Assembly (NCBI GenBank): GCA_028281865.1
Contig: JANQJB010000166.1
Coordinates: 18,015 to 82,014, forward strand
Direction of reading: 5' to 3'
DNA length: 64,000 nt
DNA from: Marinagarivorans sp.
GTDB lineage: Bacteria; Pseudomonadota; Gammaproteobacteria; Pseudomonadales; Cellvibrionaceae
In this document: positions 38,148-47,388 of the stretch, piece by piece
How the letters are laid out: each line of letters opens with the position of its first letter
Numbering within the stretch: position 1 is the first letter of the stretch
Made by a program: the position numbers and the translations under genes
The notes under the pieces: model-generated
What the model saw: only the letters and a program-made list of their open reading frames with translations
Database searches by the model: none
Told to the model about the DNA's origin: nothing

Positions 38148-41100
38148 CTACTGATCAAAAGACCAACTCAAGCCAAAACTGAAGTTTTTACCCGGTAAGT
38201 TATACTGCCGAATAAAACGCCGATCGGGATGTAGATAGCGTTCACGTGGCTGTGCAAGGACATCTTTTATATGAGCAAACAGAACTAAATTCTCAACCAC
38301 ATTTACACTGAACGAAAAATCAAGCTGCCCATAAGCTGCAATGTATTCCTCTCCTCCAATCCAGTAAGGGGCAAATTCATTAGCTTGCCCTGTTTGCGCG
38401 CTATTGTCGCGAACATAGAGTTGCCTATCGCCTTTTTGGAGGGTCGGCCCAGCTAAAAATTCATCTCGATAGTTGTACGCAAGCCGTGCCGCCCAGAGGG
38501 GCGATTCAAATGAGAGTGCCAAATTGAATGCATTATCAGACAGCCTCTCAAGCGGTTTTCGCTTACCATCGAGTTCACCAATGCCACTGTATTGATTACT
38601 ATCGGTATAGGTATAGTTAGCAAACAACGAAAGTTGATCAAAGGGTTTAGGTAAAAAAACAAGTGTCGTTTGCGTACTGAATTCAAAACCTAATATTTTA
38701 CCGCCACCACCGTTGGTCGGCTGAATAATATTAATTAAACGCGCATTTTCCGATTTTTCAACAATGTTGTTTTGATCGTCAATAAAAGCCTCAAATTGAC
38801 GAATTTCTTCAAAATTTGACAGGTCTTTGTAAAAAGCGGCCAAACTCACCAGTGTATCCAATCCGTAATACCACTCCCATGCGATATCGAGTTGATTTGC
38901 TGTATTGGGCTTTAATTCAGGATTACCCAAATGTATCGTTGAGCGTTGAGCATTTATATTCGCGCGTGGAACAATGGAATACGGTGCCGGCCGCGTGATT
39001 GTCCTCGCCAAACCAAGACGAATAATCGACTCATCATTGATGTCCATACGCAAGTTAAAGCTGGGCAAATAATTCCAGTAATCATTTTCAACACTTGTAT
39101 TTTCATCGCGCAACCCGTTTAAACTGGAAGAGTTCAACCGAGTTTGTATTGCGCGTATTCCAAAATTACCGTCAAAAAAATAATTGTTCCACTGAAAGTC
39201 ATAATTAGCCATGGCGTACAGCGCGTAAGTCGACTCTTGCAAATCGAAAGCGTGCAATTCGTTTCTAAGCCAAGTCCATGCGGGCACCGCTGTAATATCA
39301 TCGAGACAAACAGGGTCGTTGCTATTGATAATCTCGTTATTTGTATTACGAGGACAAGCGATACCGTCTTCACCAGGACCAGCCCTTCTGCCCGGAAAAT
39401 AGCGATCAAAAATCTCATCCTGCCAATATGTGCGCGAAAACACTTGCGGCCGTACAAAACGCCTGGGAATATCACCGGTTGTCGAAGTAAACAATAAATC
39501 TTTATCTGCAATGATAAAAAAGTTATCTGCCAACGAAGGATCGAGCTTTATCAAATCTGTGTAGTTGTTTTGCGAGCGTATTACATCGTTCGATGGCTCG
39601 CCATCACCATTTATCCAAGCCTGGCTAAAAATAGAATGCTCTTCCCAATTAATGAGTCGTTTGAAATTTGGGTCACCTTCTAAATTGTAACGCCCAATAT
39701 TTGACTTATCTCTTTCACTTCTGAGGCGGGCAAAACGAAAACCGTAGTCAATTTGCGTAATGATTGAATTATCTGTTTGCCAATCAAAATCAATTTTTAC
39801 TTCTTGATTACTCGCGTCGCGCGTGCGAAATTCTGCTCCAATTTGATTCCAACTTAACAATTCTGGTGAATTTAAATTGAAGGGTGCCATTCCAAAACGA
39901 GCTCGATCGTAATTTAGTTCAGAGAAATCAATATTGAACGTTGGAATGTCATTCTTAGTTCGATAATCAAAATAAAGTGCGGGCTGTAACACCGTATCAT
40001 AATTGCCGTCCCCATCAAGATCAGGATTATATTGCGGACGAAAAATACTAAACGTATTTTCACGGCGATTGCCAGAGGTTGTAAAAGTTGCATCAATTTT
40101 CAGGCTTAGCTGTTCATCAATAAGCCAATTTACACCAACGTTGAACAACTTGTTATTTTGTCTAACCTCATCAAAACGGCCTGCAATTTCGGCAAGCTCC
40201 GCATTAATTTCTCGCTCGTCATCACGCGAGTCAATCGTTTCAACCCGACCTTTAACGACCACTCCGCGCCGTATTGCATCCTCATAGGGAATAAACTGCC
40301 CTTCACTGGGTTGTATATAAAAGCCTCCTGGATTTGGACGAGAATATAAGTCCAAAGTGTAGTCCGTTAAGCGTTGAATATCCTTATCGAAAAAGACATT
40401 CACAGCAGAGACTTTATTAATATCAACATTTTGTGTGATTAAAAATTCCGAGTGAAGCTCAAGGTTATCACGAACCTTGTATTGCACCACGGCATTTGCA
40501 CTTTGGTTGTCAGACTCATAATCAGCGAGTTCAATGCTTGCCTTATTTGGGACAAGTACAGAATAGTCTGGCAGCCCTGCTACGGGTTCGGATTTATCGC
40601 GCGTTGGTTTAATATTTGCGCCTACTTGATTCGTCAAGGTGTAGCGCTTTTGAGTATTAATATTTAAGAGAATACCTAAGCGATCATCAAGTAATTTTTG
40701 CGACCAATAACTTTTTATATTACGCCCAAGTTTGTCATTTAAATTATGGTCAATACCTAAAATCGAAACGTTAAACGTTTGATTTTTTTTAAAATCAAAG
40801 GGTTTAAAAGTTTCCATCCGAATGGTTGCCCCAATCGAACCCTCAGTTGTATCCGCAGTGGGGCTTTTAATCACTTTAATCGTTTTAAAAAGCGACGACG
40901 GTGTAACACCAAATGGATCATTGCGTTCAAATTCCGAATTGGACACGTAGTTAAACCCGTTTACCTCTACATTATTTTCGACCAAACCGCGTACTTGAAA
41001 TCGGTCGCCATCACCGAGATTATTGCGTTCAATCTGCACGCCGGAAACACGCTGAATCGTTTCTGCCACATTGAAGTCTGGTAATCGACTGATGTCGATA

Positions 41101-41558
41101 ACACCTACAACTTCCATAAATTGCATTGCATTCTTTTTCAGGTGCAAGGAGCTGCGCAGAGAGCTCTGATAACCGTGCACAATTATTTCTTCTAAGATCT
41201 GTTCCTCGTGATCCTGCTCTTTCTTTTTCTCAGATTTTTTATCCTGTTTAATTCTTGCGTGAATCGCTACCGTATTCGAATTTATTTGCGTAAATGTTAA
41301 ATTCGTATCTTTCAATAAGAGCTGCAATACTTGCAGTGGAGTATATTCTCCAGTTATAGCTTTCGACTCGATAGCAGCGGTAAGCTCAGAGGGATACAAA
41401 AATTGAAGACTGGAACGGATGGAAAACTCGCGTAGAGCATCATCCAAGTTTCCTGCAGGCAAATCAAAACTGATTTTCTTATCGCCTTGAAATGGTTGCG
41501 CAAACAATCCAGAACAAATTAAAAGAGATATACCGCATAAACAAAAATATCTAACCAC
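38148..41558 (-). CDS. TonB-dependent receptor with N-terminal signalling (STN) domain
   Basis: 1136 residues, GTG start, signal peptide about 1-20. The STN domain is at about 29-103 (ISFDLPAGNLDDALREFS, ITGEYTPLQVLQLLLKDT), followed by a Lys/Glu-rich linker. The plug is at about 140-250 (VAETIQRVSGVQIERNN, GDRFQVRGL, FKTIKVIKSPTADTTEGSI), and a long barrel ends in FSFGLSWSFDQ. The plug style (IKSPTADTTEGSIG) is that of Caulobacter-type receptors, which often import oligosaccharides. The STN domain matches the FecR/sigma pair just upstream, so it is the receptor of a second surface-signalling unit. A terminator lies between it and fecR. The ligand is unknown; a sugar is a reasonable guess. 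Confidence 0.9.
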   Translation of the reverse strand: MVRYFCLCGISLLICSGLFAQPFQGDKKISFDLPAGNLDDALREFSIRSSLQFLYPSELTAAIESKAITGEYTPLQVLQLLLKDTNLTFTQINSNTVAIHARIKQDKKSEKKKEQDHEEQILEEIIVHGYQSSLRSSLHLKKNAMQFMEVVGVIDISRLPDFNVAETIQRVSGVQIERNNLGDGDRFQVRGLVENNVEVNGFNYVSNSEFERNDPFGVTPSSLFKTIKVIKSPTADTTEGSIGATIRMETFKPFDFKKNQTFNVSILGIDHNLNDKLGRNIKSYWSQKLLDDRLGILLNINTQKRYTLTNQVGANIKPTRDKSEPVAGLPDYSVLVPNKASIELADYESDNQSANAVVQYKVRDNLELHSEFLITQNVDINKVSAVNVFFDKDIQRLTDYTLDLYSRPNPGGFYIQPSEGQFIPYEDAIRRGVVVKGRVETIDSRDDEREINAELAEIAGRFDEVRQNNKLFNVGVNWLIDEQLSLKIDATFTTSGNRRENTFSIFRPQYNPDLDGDGNYDTVLQPALYFDYRTKNDIPTFNIDFSELNYDRARFGMAPFNLNSPELLSWNQIGAEFRTRDASNQEVKIDFDWQTDNSIITQIDYGFRFARLRSERDKSNIGRYNLEGDPNFKRLINWEEHSIFSQAWINGDGEPSNDVIRSQNNYTDLIKLDPSLADNFFIIADKDLLFTSTTGDIPRRFVRPQVFSRTYWQDEIFDRYFPGRRAGPGEDGIACPRNTNNEIINSNDPVCLDDITAVPAWTWLRNELHAFDLQESTYALYAMANYDFQWNNYFFDGNFGIRAIQTRLNSSSLNGLRDENTSVENDYWNYLPSFNLRMDINDESIIRLGLARTITRPAPYSIVPRANINAQRSTIHLGNPELKPNTANQLDIAWEWYYGLDTLVSLAAFYKDLSNFEEIRQFEAFIDDQNNIVEKSENARLINIIQPTNGGGGKILGFEFSTQTTLVFLPKPFDQLSLFANYTYTDSNQYSGIGELDGKRKPLERLSDNAFNLALSFESPLWAARLAYNYRDEFLAGPTLQKGDRQLYVRDNSAQTGQANEFAPYWIGGEEYIAAYGQLDFSFSVNVVENLVLFAHIKDVLAQPRERYLHPDRRFIRQYNLPGKNFSFGLSWSFDQ

Positions 41559-41709
41559 GGAAGCAACTGACGCGCCTTAGCGCTCAGCCCCGTAACAATT
41601 CGATAGCTTAGAATTCCAAGTAAACGCTAAATCGATTTTGTGCCCAGCTTTAATCGGGCAGTTAGTTTGAGTTAAGTAAAAGGATAAAGTAAGAAAAAAA
41701 TTTTGTAGG

Positions 41710-41757
41710 AAAAAAAAAGCGCGGAGAAGCGAAAAGCTAGCGGCTTTCGCTCCGCGA
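41710..41757 (-). terminator. Terminator/attenuator between fecR and the receptor gene
   Basis: On the minus strand an imperfect long GC-rich hairpin (about 41755 down to 41720, CGCGGAG paired with CTCCGCG plus an inner CGAAA/TTTCG stem) is followed by eight T (complement of the A-run at 41711-41718). It overlaps the last codons and stop of fecR. This separates sigma/fecR transcription from the receptor, which must have its own promoter in 41559-41709. Structure seen; function inferred. Confidence 0.75.
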
Positions 41758-42798
41758 GAGAACAATCTTAGAAGCCAGTGCATCATAACGCCACTGAAGC
41801 GACATCGTCTGGGACAAAACGGCCAAAAAGGCATCAGTATCATCGGTGCTGAACACCCCAGTCATTTTCAATTGACCAATGGCATCGTCGTCAAACATCA
41901 GCGGAATATCAACATAACGGTTAAATTCGCTGATAATTTCTGACAAAGCATCATCTTTAAACACCATTCGATTCTCAGTCCAAGCCAACACTTGATCAAT
42001 ATCAATGCCTCGCTTGAGCACCACGTCTGCCTGTGTCTCGGCAAGTGGAATAACCGCCTGATCAAATGATGTTAGCGTGTAATCGCCAACCTCAGCTTCC
42101 GCGCCAGTGAAGGCTGCTCTCGAAACAGCGACACTGCCCTCTTGAACCGAAACGACCGTTTTATCAGGATAAAGCCGCACATTAAACTTTGTACCAAGAA
42201 CACGCACCAGGGTCCCCTGGGAATCAATAAAAAACGGTCGGCCAGAGTCGGGCGCTATATCGAAGAACACCTCACCTTGGAAAATCTGCGCTAAACGATA
42301 GTGCTTTTCATATTTGACTTCAACGTTTGAACGAGTGTTTAGGTGCATTTGTGAACCATCTTCCAGCACAATTTGGCGCATCTCACCCAGTGCCGTCAGA
42401 TATTCCTGCGCAGCAGGCTGGCTATCGAAGCGATAAAGAACAGCTACAGCAACCATTATCACGACCGACGCGGCAGCCGATAGCCATGTCCGTGCACTAA
42501 TACGCGGCTCTCTCGGCTCATCGCGCTGCTCTTCGTTCACAGATGCTCCCGCATCATTTTGCGGAAATTCCTTGACGGGTGGTAACTGCGTCAGTAACGC
42601 GTCCACATCTATACCCTGCGCTGCTTGTGACACACCGAGCCAGATAGCCTGCTGCTGCAAAAACTTATCGGCGTTCTGCGGCGATGCACTCAACCAATCA
42701 CGGAAAGCACGCTCGTCAAAGCCCGATTTATCGCTGTCTGACAGCGCAATCAACCATTCTTCAGCACTCTTCAATGCACTTTGCTCTTTATTACTCAT
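41737..42798 (-). CDS. FecR-type sigma regulator
   Basis: 353 residues. The N-terminal segment (AEEWLIALSDSDKSGFDE, FRDWLSASPQNADKFLQQ) is DUF4880-like and cytoplasmic. The membrane segment is near 102-121 (TWLSAAASVVIMVAVAVLY). The FecR domain follows (EMRQIVLEDGSQMHLNTRSN, GEVFFDIAPDSGRPFFIDS, GTKFNVRLY). The C-terminal part (LSEIISEFNRYVDIPLMF, MTGVFSTDDTDAFLAVLS) resembles the STN-interacting domain. It overlaps the sigma gene by 8 nt and is followed by a receptor carrying an STN domain. Confidence 0.92.
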   Translation of the reverse strand: MSNKEQSALKSAEEWLIALSDSDKSGFDERAFRDWLSASPQNADKFLQQQAIWLGVSQAAQGIDVDALLTQLPPVKEFPQNDAGASVNEEQRDEPREPRISARTWLSAAASVVIMVAVAVLYRFDSQPAAQEYLTALGEMRQIVLEDGSQMHLNTRSNVEVKYEKHYRLAQIFQGEVFFDIAPDSGRPFFIDSQGTLVRVLGTKFNVRLYPDKTVVSVQEGSVAVSRAAFTGAEAEVGDYTLTSFDQAVIPLAETQADVVLKRGIDIDQVLAWTENRMVFKDDALSEIISEFNRYVDIPLMFDDDAIGQLKMTGVFSTDDTDAFLAVLSQTMSLQWRYDALASKIVLSRSESR

Positions 42799-43330
42799 CG
42801 TTTACAACCTCTTGCACAGCCAGAGTGGACATCGCTTCTTGTAAGTAACTCACGCCTTTGCGCAGATATTTTTTGACCATGCTCTTTGATACACCCAATT
42901 TCAGCGCAATTTCGTCATACGTAAAGCCATCTCTACGATGCAAAATTAGTGCTGCCTGAACATTCGGCGGCAATTCTCGCAATAGCTCAGCAACCTTCGC
43001 CAGAGCTTGCTGGCCCGCAATTTGATCATCTAGGGAAACTGATTGGAATTCGCCTTCTTGCTCCGGCAGCTCTTCTACAACATCAACCACTGAACGTTTC
43101 TGGCGATTGCGATGTTCGATAGCTAAATTCGCTGCCACGCGCAGAAGATAGTGTTGGGGCTCATCGATCGGTCGCTGACGTTCGATATGCATAACACGGG
43201 CAAATGCCTCCTGAGCAAGCTCTTTTGCGTCCTCCTCATCATAAACCCGACGCACGAGATAATTCACTAGACGCTTAGCTTGATCAGCATACAAAGAATG
43301 CATCACCTTGTCGGCAGCATTTCTACGCAT
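42791..43330 (-). CDS. ECF RNA polymerase sigma factor, FecI-like
   Basis: 179 residues. Region 2 (DEEDAKELAQEAFARVMHI, EPQHYLLRVAANLAIEHRNR) and region 4 (LRELPPNVQAALILHRRDG, YDEIALKLGVSKSMVKKYLR) are complete. It overlaps fecR by 8 nt, so the two are translationally coupled. It should direct transcription of the receptor gene at 38148-41558 when the receptor binds its ligand. The N-terminus has a few extra residues compared with FecI. Assignment is firm; the stimulus is unknown. Confidence 0.92.
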   Translation of the reverse strand: MRRNAADKVMHSLYADQAKRLVNYLVRRVYDEEDAKELAQEAFARVMHIERQRPIDEPQHYLLRVAANLAIEHRNRQKRSVVDVVEELPEQEGEFQSVSLDDQIAGQQALAKVAELLRELPPNVQAALILHRRDGFTYDEIALKLGVSKSMVKKYLRKGVSYLQEAMSTLAVQEVVNDE

Positions 43331-43512
43331 AGGGGCATCCCCGTTTTATTCTCAATTTGTGTGTAATGTCGCGTTTTGTCAGCAATTCGTAAGGTCTCAC
43401 GGGCTTTCGTAATTACTACAGTCATTTTCTGCAAAAGTGGGCACGGCCATGGCGCTTAGCACTATAGCCGAGCTCACCTTTGCGTTTTTAACAGGTGACA
43501 GCTAGCACTGGA

Positions 43513-44550
43513 TTATTGACGTGACAGATCAAGGGCAGGCTCGTCCAATAACGCCAATTGTTCCTTTAATTCCAATATATGTTCGGCCCAGTAACGTTCT
43601 GTATTAAACCAAGGAAACGCCAATGGAAATGCGGGGTCATGCCAGCGGCGGGCCAACCAGCCCGCATAGTAAATTAAACGCATGGCACGTAAGGGCTCGA
43701 TTAGCTGTAGCTCACGACGATCAAATTCGTGAAAGGACTCGTATCCCTCTACAAGCGCCGATAGTTGAAGCAACTGCTGGTTTCGATCCCCCGAGATTAA
43801 CATCCACAAATCCTGAATAGCAGGCCCAGTGCAACAATCGTCCAAATCCACAAGATAGAGAGAATCCGGCCTCGATAATATATTGCCAGGATGGCAGTCG
43901 CCATGAATGGAAATTAATTCCGGCGAAAATTGTTCGAGCGCGCGCTTTATTTTTGACAATAATTGTTCAGAAATAGCGCTGTAAGCTTCTAACAACGACG
44001 GCGGTATAAACGCATTATTTAAAATATACTCCCGACTCGTCTGCGAATATTGCTCACATGTTAATATACTGCGGTATTTAAATGGATTAGCCGCGCCAAT
44101 AGCATGAATTCGACCGATATGCTGCCCGAGCGTGTCCAGAGTATCAAGATTTTCCAGGTCGGGCGCGTGCCCACCACGGCGGCGAAACAGTGAAAACCGA
44201 AAACCTTCAAAAGAAAATAGGCTTTTATCGATTGTATTTTCGATATTCGCAGTATGAATCGTTTGATTTCTTTTTGCATCACTCACGCAGATAGGTGCAA
44301 TAATCGGAATTTCGCTCTCAGCAAGCAAATGGCTGAAACGATGCTCCTCAATAATTTGTTCGTCGGTCCATCTTTCTGGGCGGTAAAATTTTGCGATGAG
44401 CGGTTCTTCTTCCTCAATCCCGATTTGATAGACGCGGTTTTCATAGCTATTGAGCGCCATAACACGCAAATCCGATAGATAACCAAGACTCTCAACTGCA
44501 TCAATAACTTTATCGACATTTAAGCCTGCAAAGGGCGGATTCTGCTGCAT
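43513..44550 (-). CDS. srkA: Stress-response kinase SrkA (YihE/RdoA family)
   Basis: 345 residues, close to the family length of about 328. It has the aminoglycoside-phosphotransferase-like fold: Lys in EEEPLIAKFYRPERW, the long FRFSLFRRRGGHAPDLEN segment characteristic of SrkA, the catalytic loop SIHGDCHPGNIL, and the metal-binding LVDLDDCCTGP. SrkA is a cytoplasmic Ser/Thr kinase linked to the Cpx/envelope-stress response and protection from stress-induced death in E. coli. It stands alone, divergent from the transglutaminase/TPR gene. Assignment is secure. Confidence 0.92.
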   Translation of the reverse strand: MQQNPPFAGLNVDKVIDAVESLGYLSDLRVMALNSYENRVYQIGIEEEEPLIAKFYRPERWTDEQIIEEHRFSHLLAESEIPIIAPICVSDAKRNQTIHTANIENTIDKSLFSFEGFRFSLFRRRGGHAPDLENLDTLDTLGQHIGRIHAIGAANPFKYRSILTCEQYSQTSREYILNNAFIPPSLLEAYSAISEQLLSKIKRALEQFSPELISIHGDCHPGNILSRPDSLYLVDLDDCCTGPAIQDLWMLISGDRNQQLLQLSALVEGYESFHEFDRRELQLIEPLRAMRLIYYAGWLARRWHDPAFPLAFPWFNTERYWAEHILELKEQLALLDEPALDLSRQ

Positions 44551-44659
44551 ATTGTAGTTAGCTCGACTGCGTCAAAAACCGCTATAATAACACCACGATG
44601 GAAACAATTATCGCTTTTTGCTGTCTATTGTTAAATTGGTCGACGGCACAGCTGTGGTA

Positions 44660-44697
44660 TTAACCAACCGTTATTAAGTGTTAACCACTCGTTATTA
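44660..44697. repeat. Direct repeat, two 17-mers with 21-bp period
   Basis: TTAACCAACCGTTATTA (44660-44676) and TTAACCACTCGTTATTA (44681-44697) match at 15 of 17 positions with a 21-bp period, two helical turns. They lie in the 282-nt gap between divergent srkA and the transglutaminase/TPR gene. The spacing suits a regulator binding two adjacent sites; that role is inference. Confidence 0.5.
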
Positions 44698-44832
44698 GCC
44701 GTCAGTTATTTACCTGCGCCTTGCTTTAAATCACAAGTTTCACATTCTTAGTCAAGATCGACTTGAAAATCGCTTGCTGATCAACACAATAATTATCTAA
44801 AGGACGCTTTAATAAATGCGAGATGACAGTAT

Positions 44833-46206
44833 ATGAAATACTTATTTGATATACGCTTAAAATCTAAAAGACTTAATCAGCTAAAAAAACATGAGTTTAG
44901 CAGTATATTCTTTTACATACTGCTTGGTTCTAGTATTTTTTACAGCTTTTACGCCCACTCTAACCAAACAAACCAGCACGGCGAGGAGCAAGAGCCTTCA
45001 TCTACGCTAAACGAGCCTAGAATTTCCGCTAACACCAAAACCGTCTCTCAAAATAATATTCAAACAACTGAACAAAAATTAGTTGAAATAAAAAAAACTA
45101 ATATCCTGACGATAAGCGACGAGATTAAAGACGCTATCGACAGGCATTTGGACGGTGTGAGAGGCTACCAGCGTCGCGCAGAGAAGTTACACGATTTATT
45201 ATTTTCTCCGTACTACTTCGATATTACTTACAGCCCGCAAAAAACTAAGACCGCGCAAGAAGTATTTGATACACGCACCGGCAACTGTGTCGGTCTTGCG
45301 AGCTTATTTGTAGCTGCTGCTCGGCACGCGGGACTAAACGCTTATTTTCAATCAGTTGACGTGCCACGAGAATGGGAACCACAAGACGCCGGCTTCTATA
45401 TTGTACCGGGGCACCTCAACGTAGGTATTTATGACAAAAGATTTACACCCAAAGCTGCTCGTCGCTCACCCTGGGTTATGAACAATACATTTGGCACTTC
45501 GACAGACAACTCAACCGGGTCGACATCGGTAATTTTTTCTTCGCGAGCCAAAGCAAAACCGCGTTATATTGTCGAGTTTATTTCTCTCTATCGAGGAATC
45601 GATAATCGTGATTTAAAATATAAAGTGATTAGCGATGACGAGGCCCAAGCAGAATATTTTAATAATATTGGGGTAGAGGCTTTAATCAATGATGACATTG
45701 AATATGCGTCCAAGCTGTTCCTGCACTCATTGGATATCCAACCCGATATTAGCTTTACTTGGTCTAATTTGGGTTTTTCGTTGAAAAAACTTCAGCAATT
45801 CGAGCGGGCTGAACAAGCTTATAAAAAAGCTTTGAAAATCGACAAGAAAAATATTTCTACAGTTAAAAACCTTTACGTACTTTATAAAGACACAAACCAA
45901 GTAGATAAAGCTAACACAATAAAACAAAAAGTTGATGCGTATAATAGAACCAACCCCCATTACCAAGCAAAGCGAGCGAGATTCGCTGCTGAAAACAACG
46001 ATTTGCCACTCGCGCTTTCCCACTGGCAACAAGCCGTTAAATTAAAACCTAAAGATGACGAATTTCACTTCGAATTAGCAAAAATTTATTTCGAGCTTGG
46101 CAACCATAAAAAAACACAAAAACATCTAAAAAGAGCGCGCCGTTATTCGCAAGACTCCACCCGCTACGAGGGGAAATTAGATGCCCTCGCAAGTTTAATG
46201 AAGTAA
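44833..46206 (+). CDS. Secreted transglutaminase-like and TPR protein
   Basis: 457 residues. An N-terminal signal or anchor lies at about 24-42 (FFYILLGSSIFYSFYAH). A transglutaminase-like domain follows at about 85-255, with probable catalytic Cys152 in RTGNCVGLASLFVAAARHAG and His194 in VPGHLNVGIYD. Then come three to four TPR units (about 280-450: NNIGVEALINDDIEYASKLF, FTWSNLGFSLKKLQQFERAE). Such proteins are periplasmic or membrane-attached; the Cys protease-like domain may cut or cross-link peptides, and TPRs bind partners. The GT and KdkA genes follow on the same strand with a 234-nt gap. Catalysis is inferred from motif positions only. Confidence 0.8.
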   Translation: MKYLFDIRLKSKRLNQLKKHEFSSIFFYILLGSSIFYSFYAHSNQTNQHGEEQEPSSTLNEPRISANTKTVSQNNIQTTEQKLVEIKKTNILTISDEIKDAIDRHLDGVRGYQRRAEKLHDLLFSPYYFDITYSPQKTKTAQEVFDTRTGNCVGLASLFVAAARHAGLNAYFQSVDVPREWEPQDAGFYIVPGHLNVGIYDKRFTPKAARRSPWVMNNTFGTSTDNSTGSTSVIFSSRAKAKPRYIVEFISLYRGIDNRDLKYKVISDDEAQAEYFNNIGVEALINDDIEYASKLFLHSLDIQPDISFTWSNLGFSLKKLQQFERAEQAYKKALKIDKKNISTVKNLYVLYKDTNQVDKANTIKQKVDAYNRTNPHYQAKRARFAAENNDLPLALSHWQQAVKLKPKDDEFHFELAKIYFELGNHKKTQKHLKRARRYSQDSTRYEGKLDALASLMK

Positions 46207-46440
46207 CAAATGTAATAAACACTTAGCTGCTTTGGTATACGCAAACAATCAAACCTGTACAAAAATCATACATTCAAGCGAGTTTTCGATAACAAAACTA
46301 CCCGTCAGTGCTACTAAACCAAGCGTTAGTAGTGCTATCCGATTGGACATATTGCATTACGACGATATTCACCTGTGGTATAGTGACGCGCCGATAACTT
46401 ACCGAAGTCACTCTTAACCGCCATAAACCACAAGCTTTCT

Positions 46441-47388
46441 ATGACGCGTAAGCCGCTTCCATCGCCTCATTGGACAGCCCCAATCATGGATTATTTTTTA
46501 CGCTTCGCTGCAAGCGGCACTGTTCCTGCGAGTTGGTTTTTGCCTGACTTCCCCCCCCTGGAAAAACGTCGCTCGTTTTCTGGTGAATTAAATATAGAAA
46601 TCGTCAGCCATTGCTGGCTCTATGGTCATATGCTGGTTTACCAGCTAAGTTCGCTTATCAATTATCCTCCGACAAATTGCCAAGTCACAATGACAGTATT
46701 TTATTGCGAGGAAGATACTCGAACGCGCGAGCTGCTGAATTATTTTTCCGGCATTCAAAAAGCTAACATTAGATGGAATTGGCAAGCACTTCCGCGTGAA
46801 CAATTATTTCGACGCGGTATTGGCCGCAATTACGCTGCACGTGAAACACAAGCCGATTGGATATGGTTTACCGATTGCGATTTGATTTTTCATAAGGGGT
46901 GTTTAGATGATCTGTGTCAACAATTACAAAACCGAAGAGACGCGCTAGTTTTTCCAAAATTTGAGCGTTGTACTTCATTGCTAACCAATGAGGACCCGAT
47001 GCTCACCGTTGACCCAGGGAACATACAAATACTGGATATAAACACGCAAAAATTCACGCTGAACGAAAGAACACGTGCAACAGGACCGTTACAAATTACT
47101 CACGGTGACATTGCACGCCACTGCGGCTACTGCGAATGTTTGCCGCTTTATCAAACACCGGCAAATACGTGGTGCAAAGCACGCGAGGACAGAGCGTTTC
47201 GCTGGCTTTTGCGCACACAAGGTACTGCACTTGATATAAAAGGCGTTTATCGAATTCGACACGTATATAAGGGGCGCTATAGCGGTGGAAAAGTTTCAAC
47301 CGGGATGCGCAGTAGGATTAGAAGAATTAAATCTTGGATTAGCGAAAAACTGGGGCTTACTCGCCCGAAAAAAAGTCAAGGCACCTAA
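46441..47388 (+). CDS. Family 2-like glycosyltransferase (GT-A fold)
   Basis: 315 residues, soluble. A GT-A signature is visible: NIEIVSHCWLYGHMLVYQLS at strand 1, AARETQADWIWFTDCDLIF with a DxD motif (DCD), and EDRAFRWLL as a catalytic-base region. The C-terminus is basic (SRIRRIKSWISEKLGL), suggesting membrane contact. It overlaps the KdkA gene by one nt (TAATG), so the two are co-translated, and the product probably acts on lipopolysaccharide core. The family is recognised; donor and acceptor sugars are not. Confidence 0.8.
   Translation: MTRKPLPSPHWTAPIMDYFLRFAASGTVPASWFLPDFPPLEKRRSFSGELNIEIVSHCWLYGHMLVYQLSSLINYPPTNCQVTMTVFYCEEDTRTRELLNYFSGIQKANIRWNWQALPREQLFRRGIGRNYAARETQADWIWFTDCDLIFHKGCLDDLCQQLQNRRDALVFPKFERCTSLLTNEDPMLTVDPGNIQILDINTQKFTLNERTRATGPLQITHGDIARHCGYCECLPLYQTPANTWCKAREDRAFRWLLRTQGTALDIKGVYRIRHVYKGRYSGGKVSTGMRSRIRRIKSWISEKLGLTRPKKSQGT

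Noticed and set aside
41577..41843. 88-codon minus-strand frame over the fecR end and terminator
   Set aside because: Overlaps fecR in another frame and runs through the terminator hairpin; no family match.
46232..46417. 61-residue frame between the TPR and glycosyltransferase genes
   Set aside because: No ribosome-binding site and composition unlike neighbouring genes.
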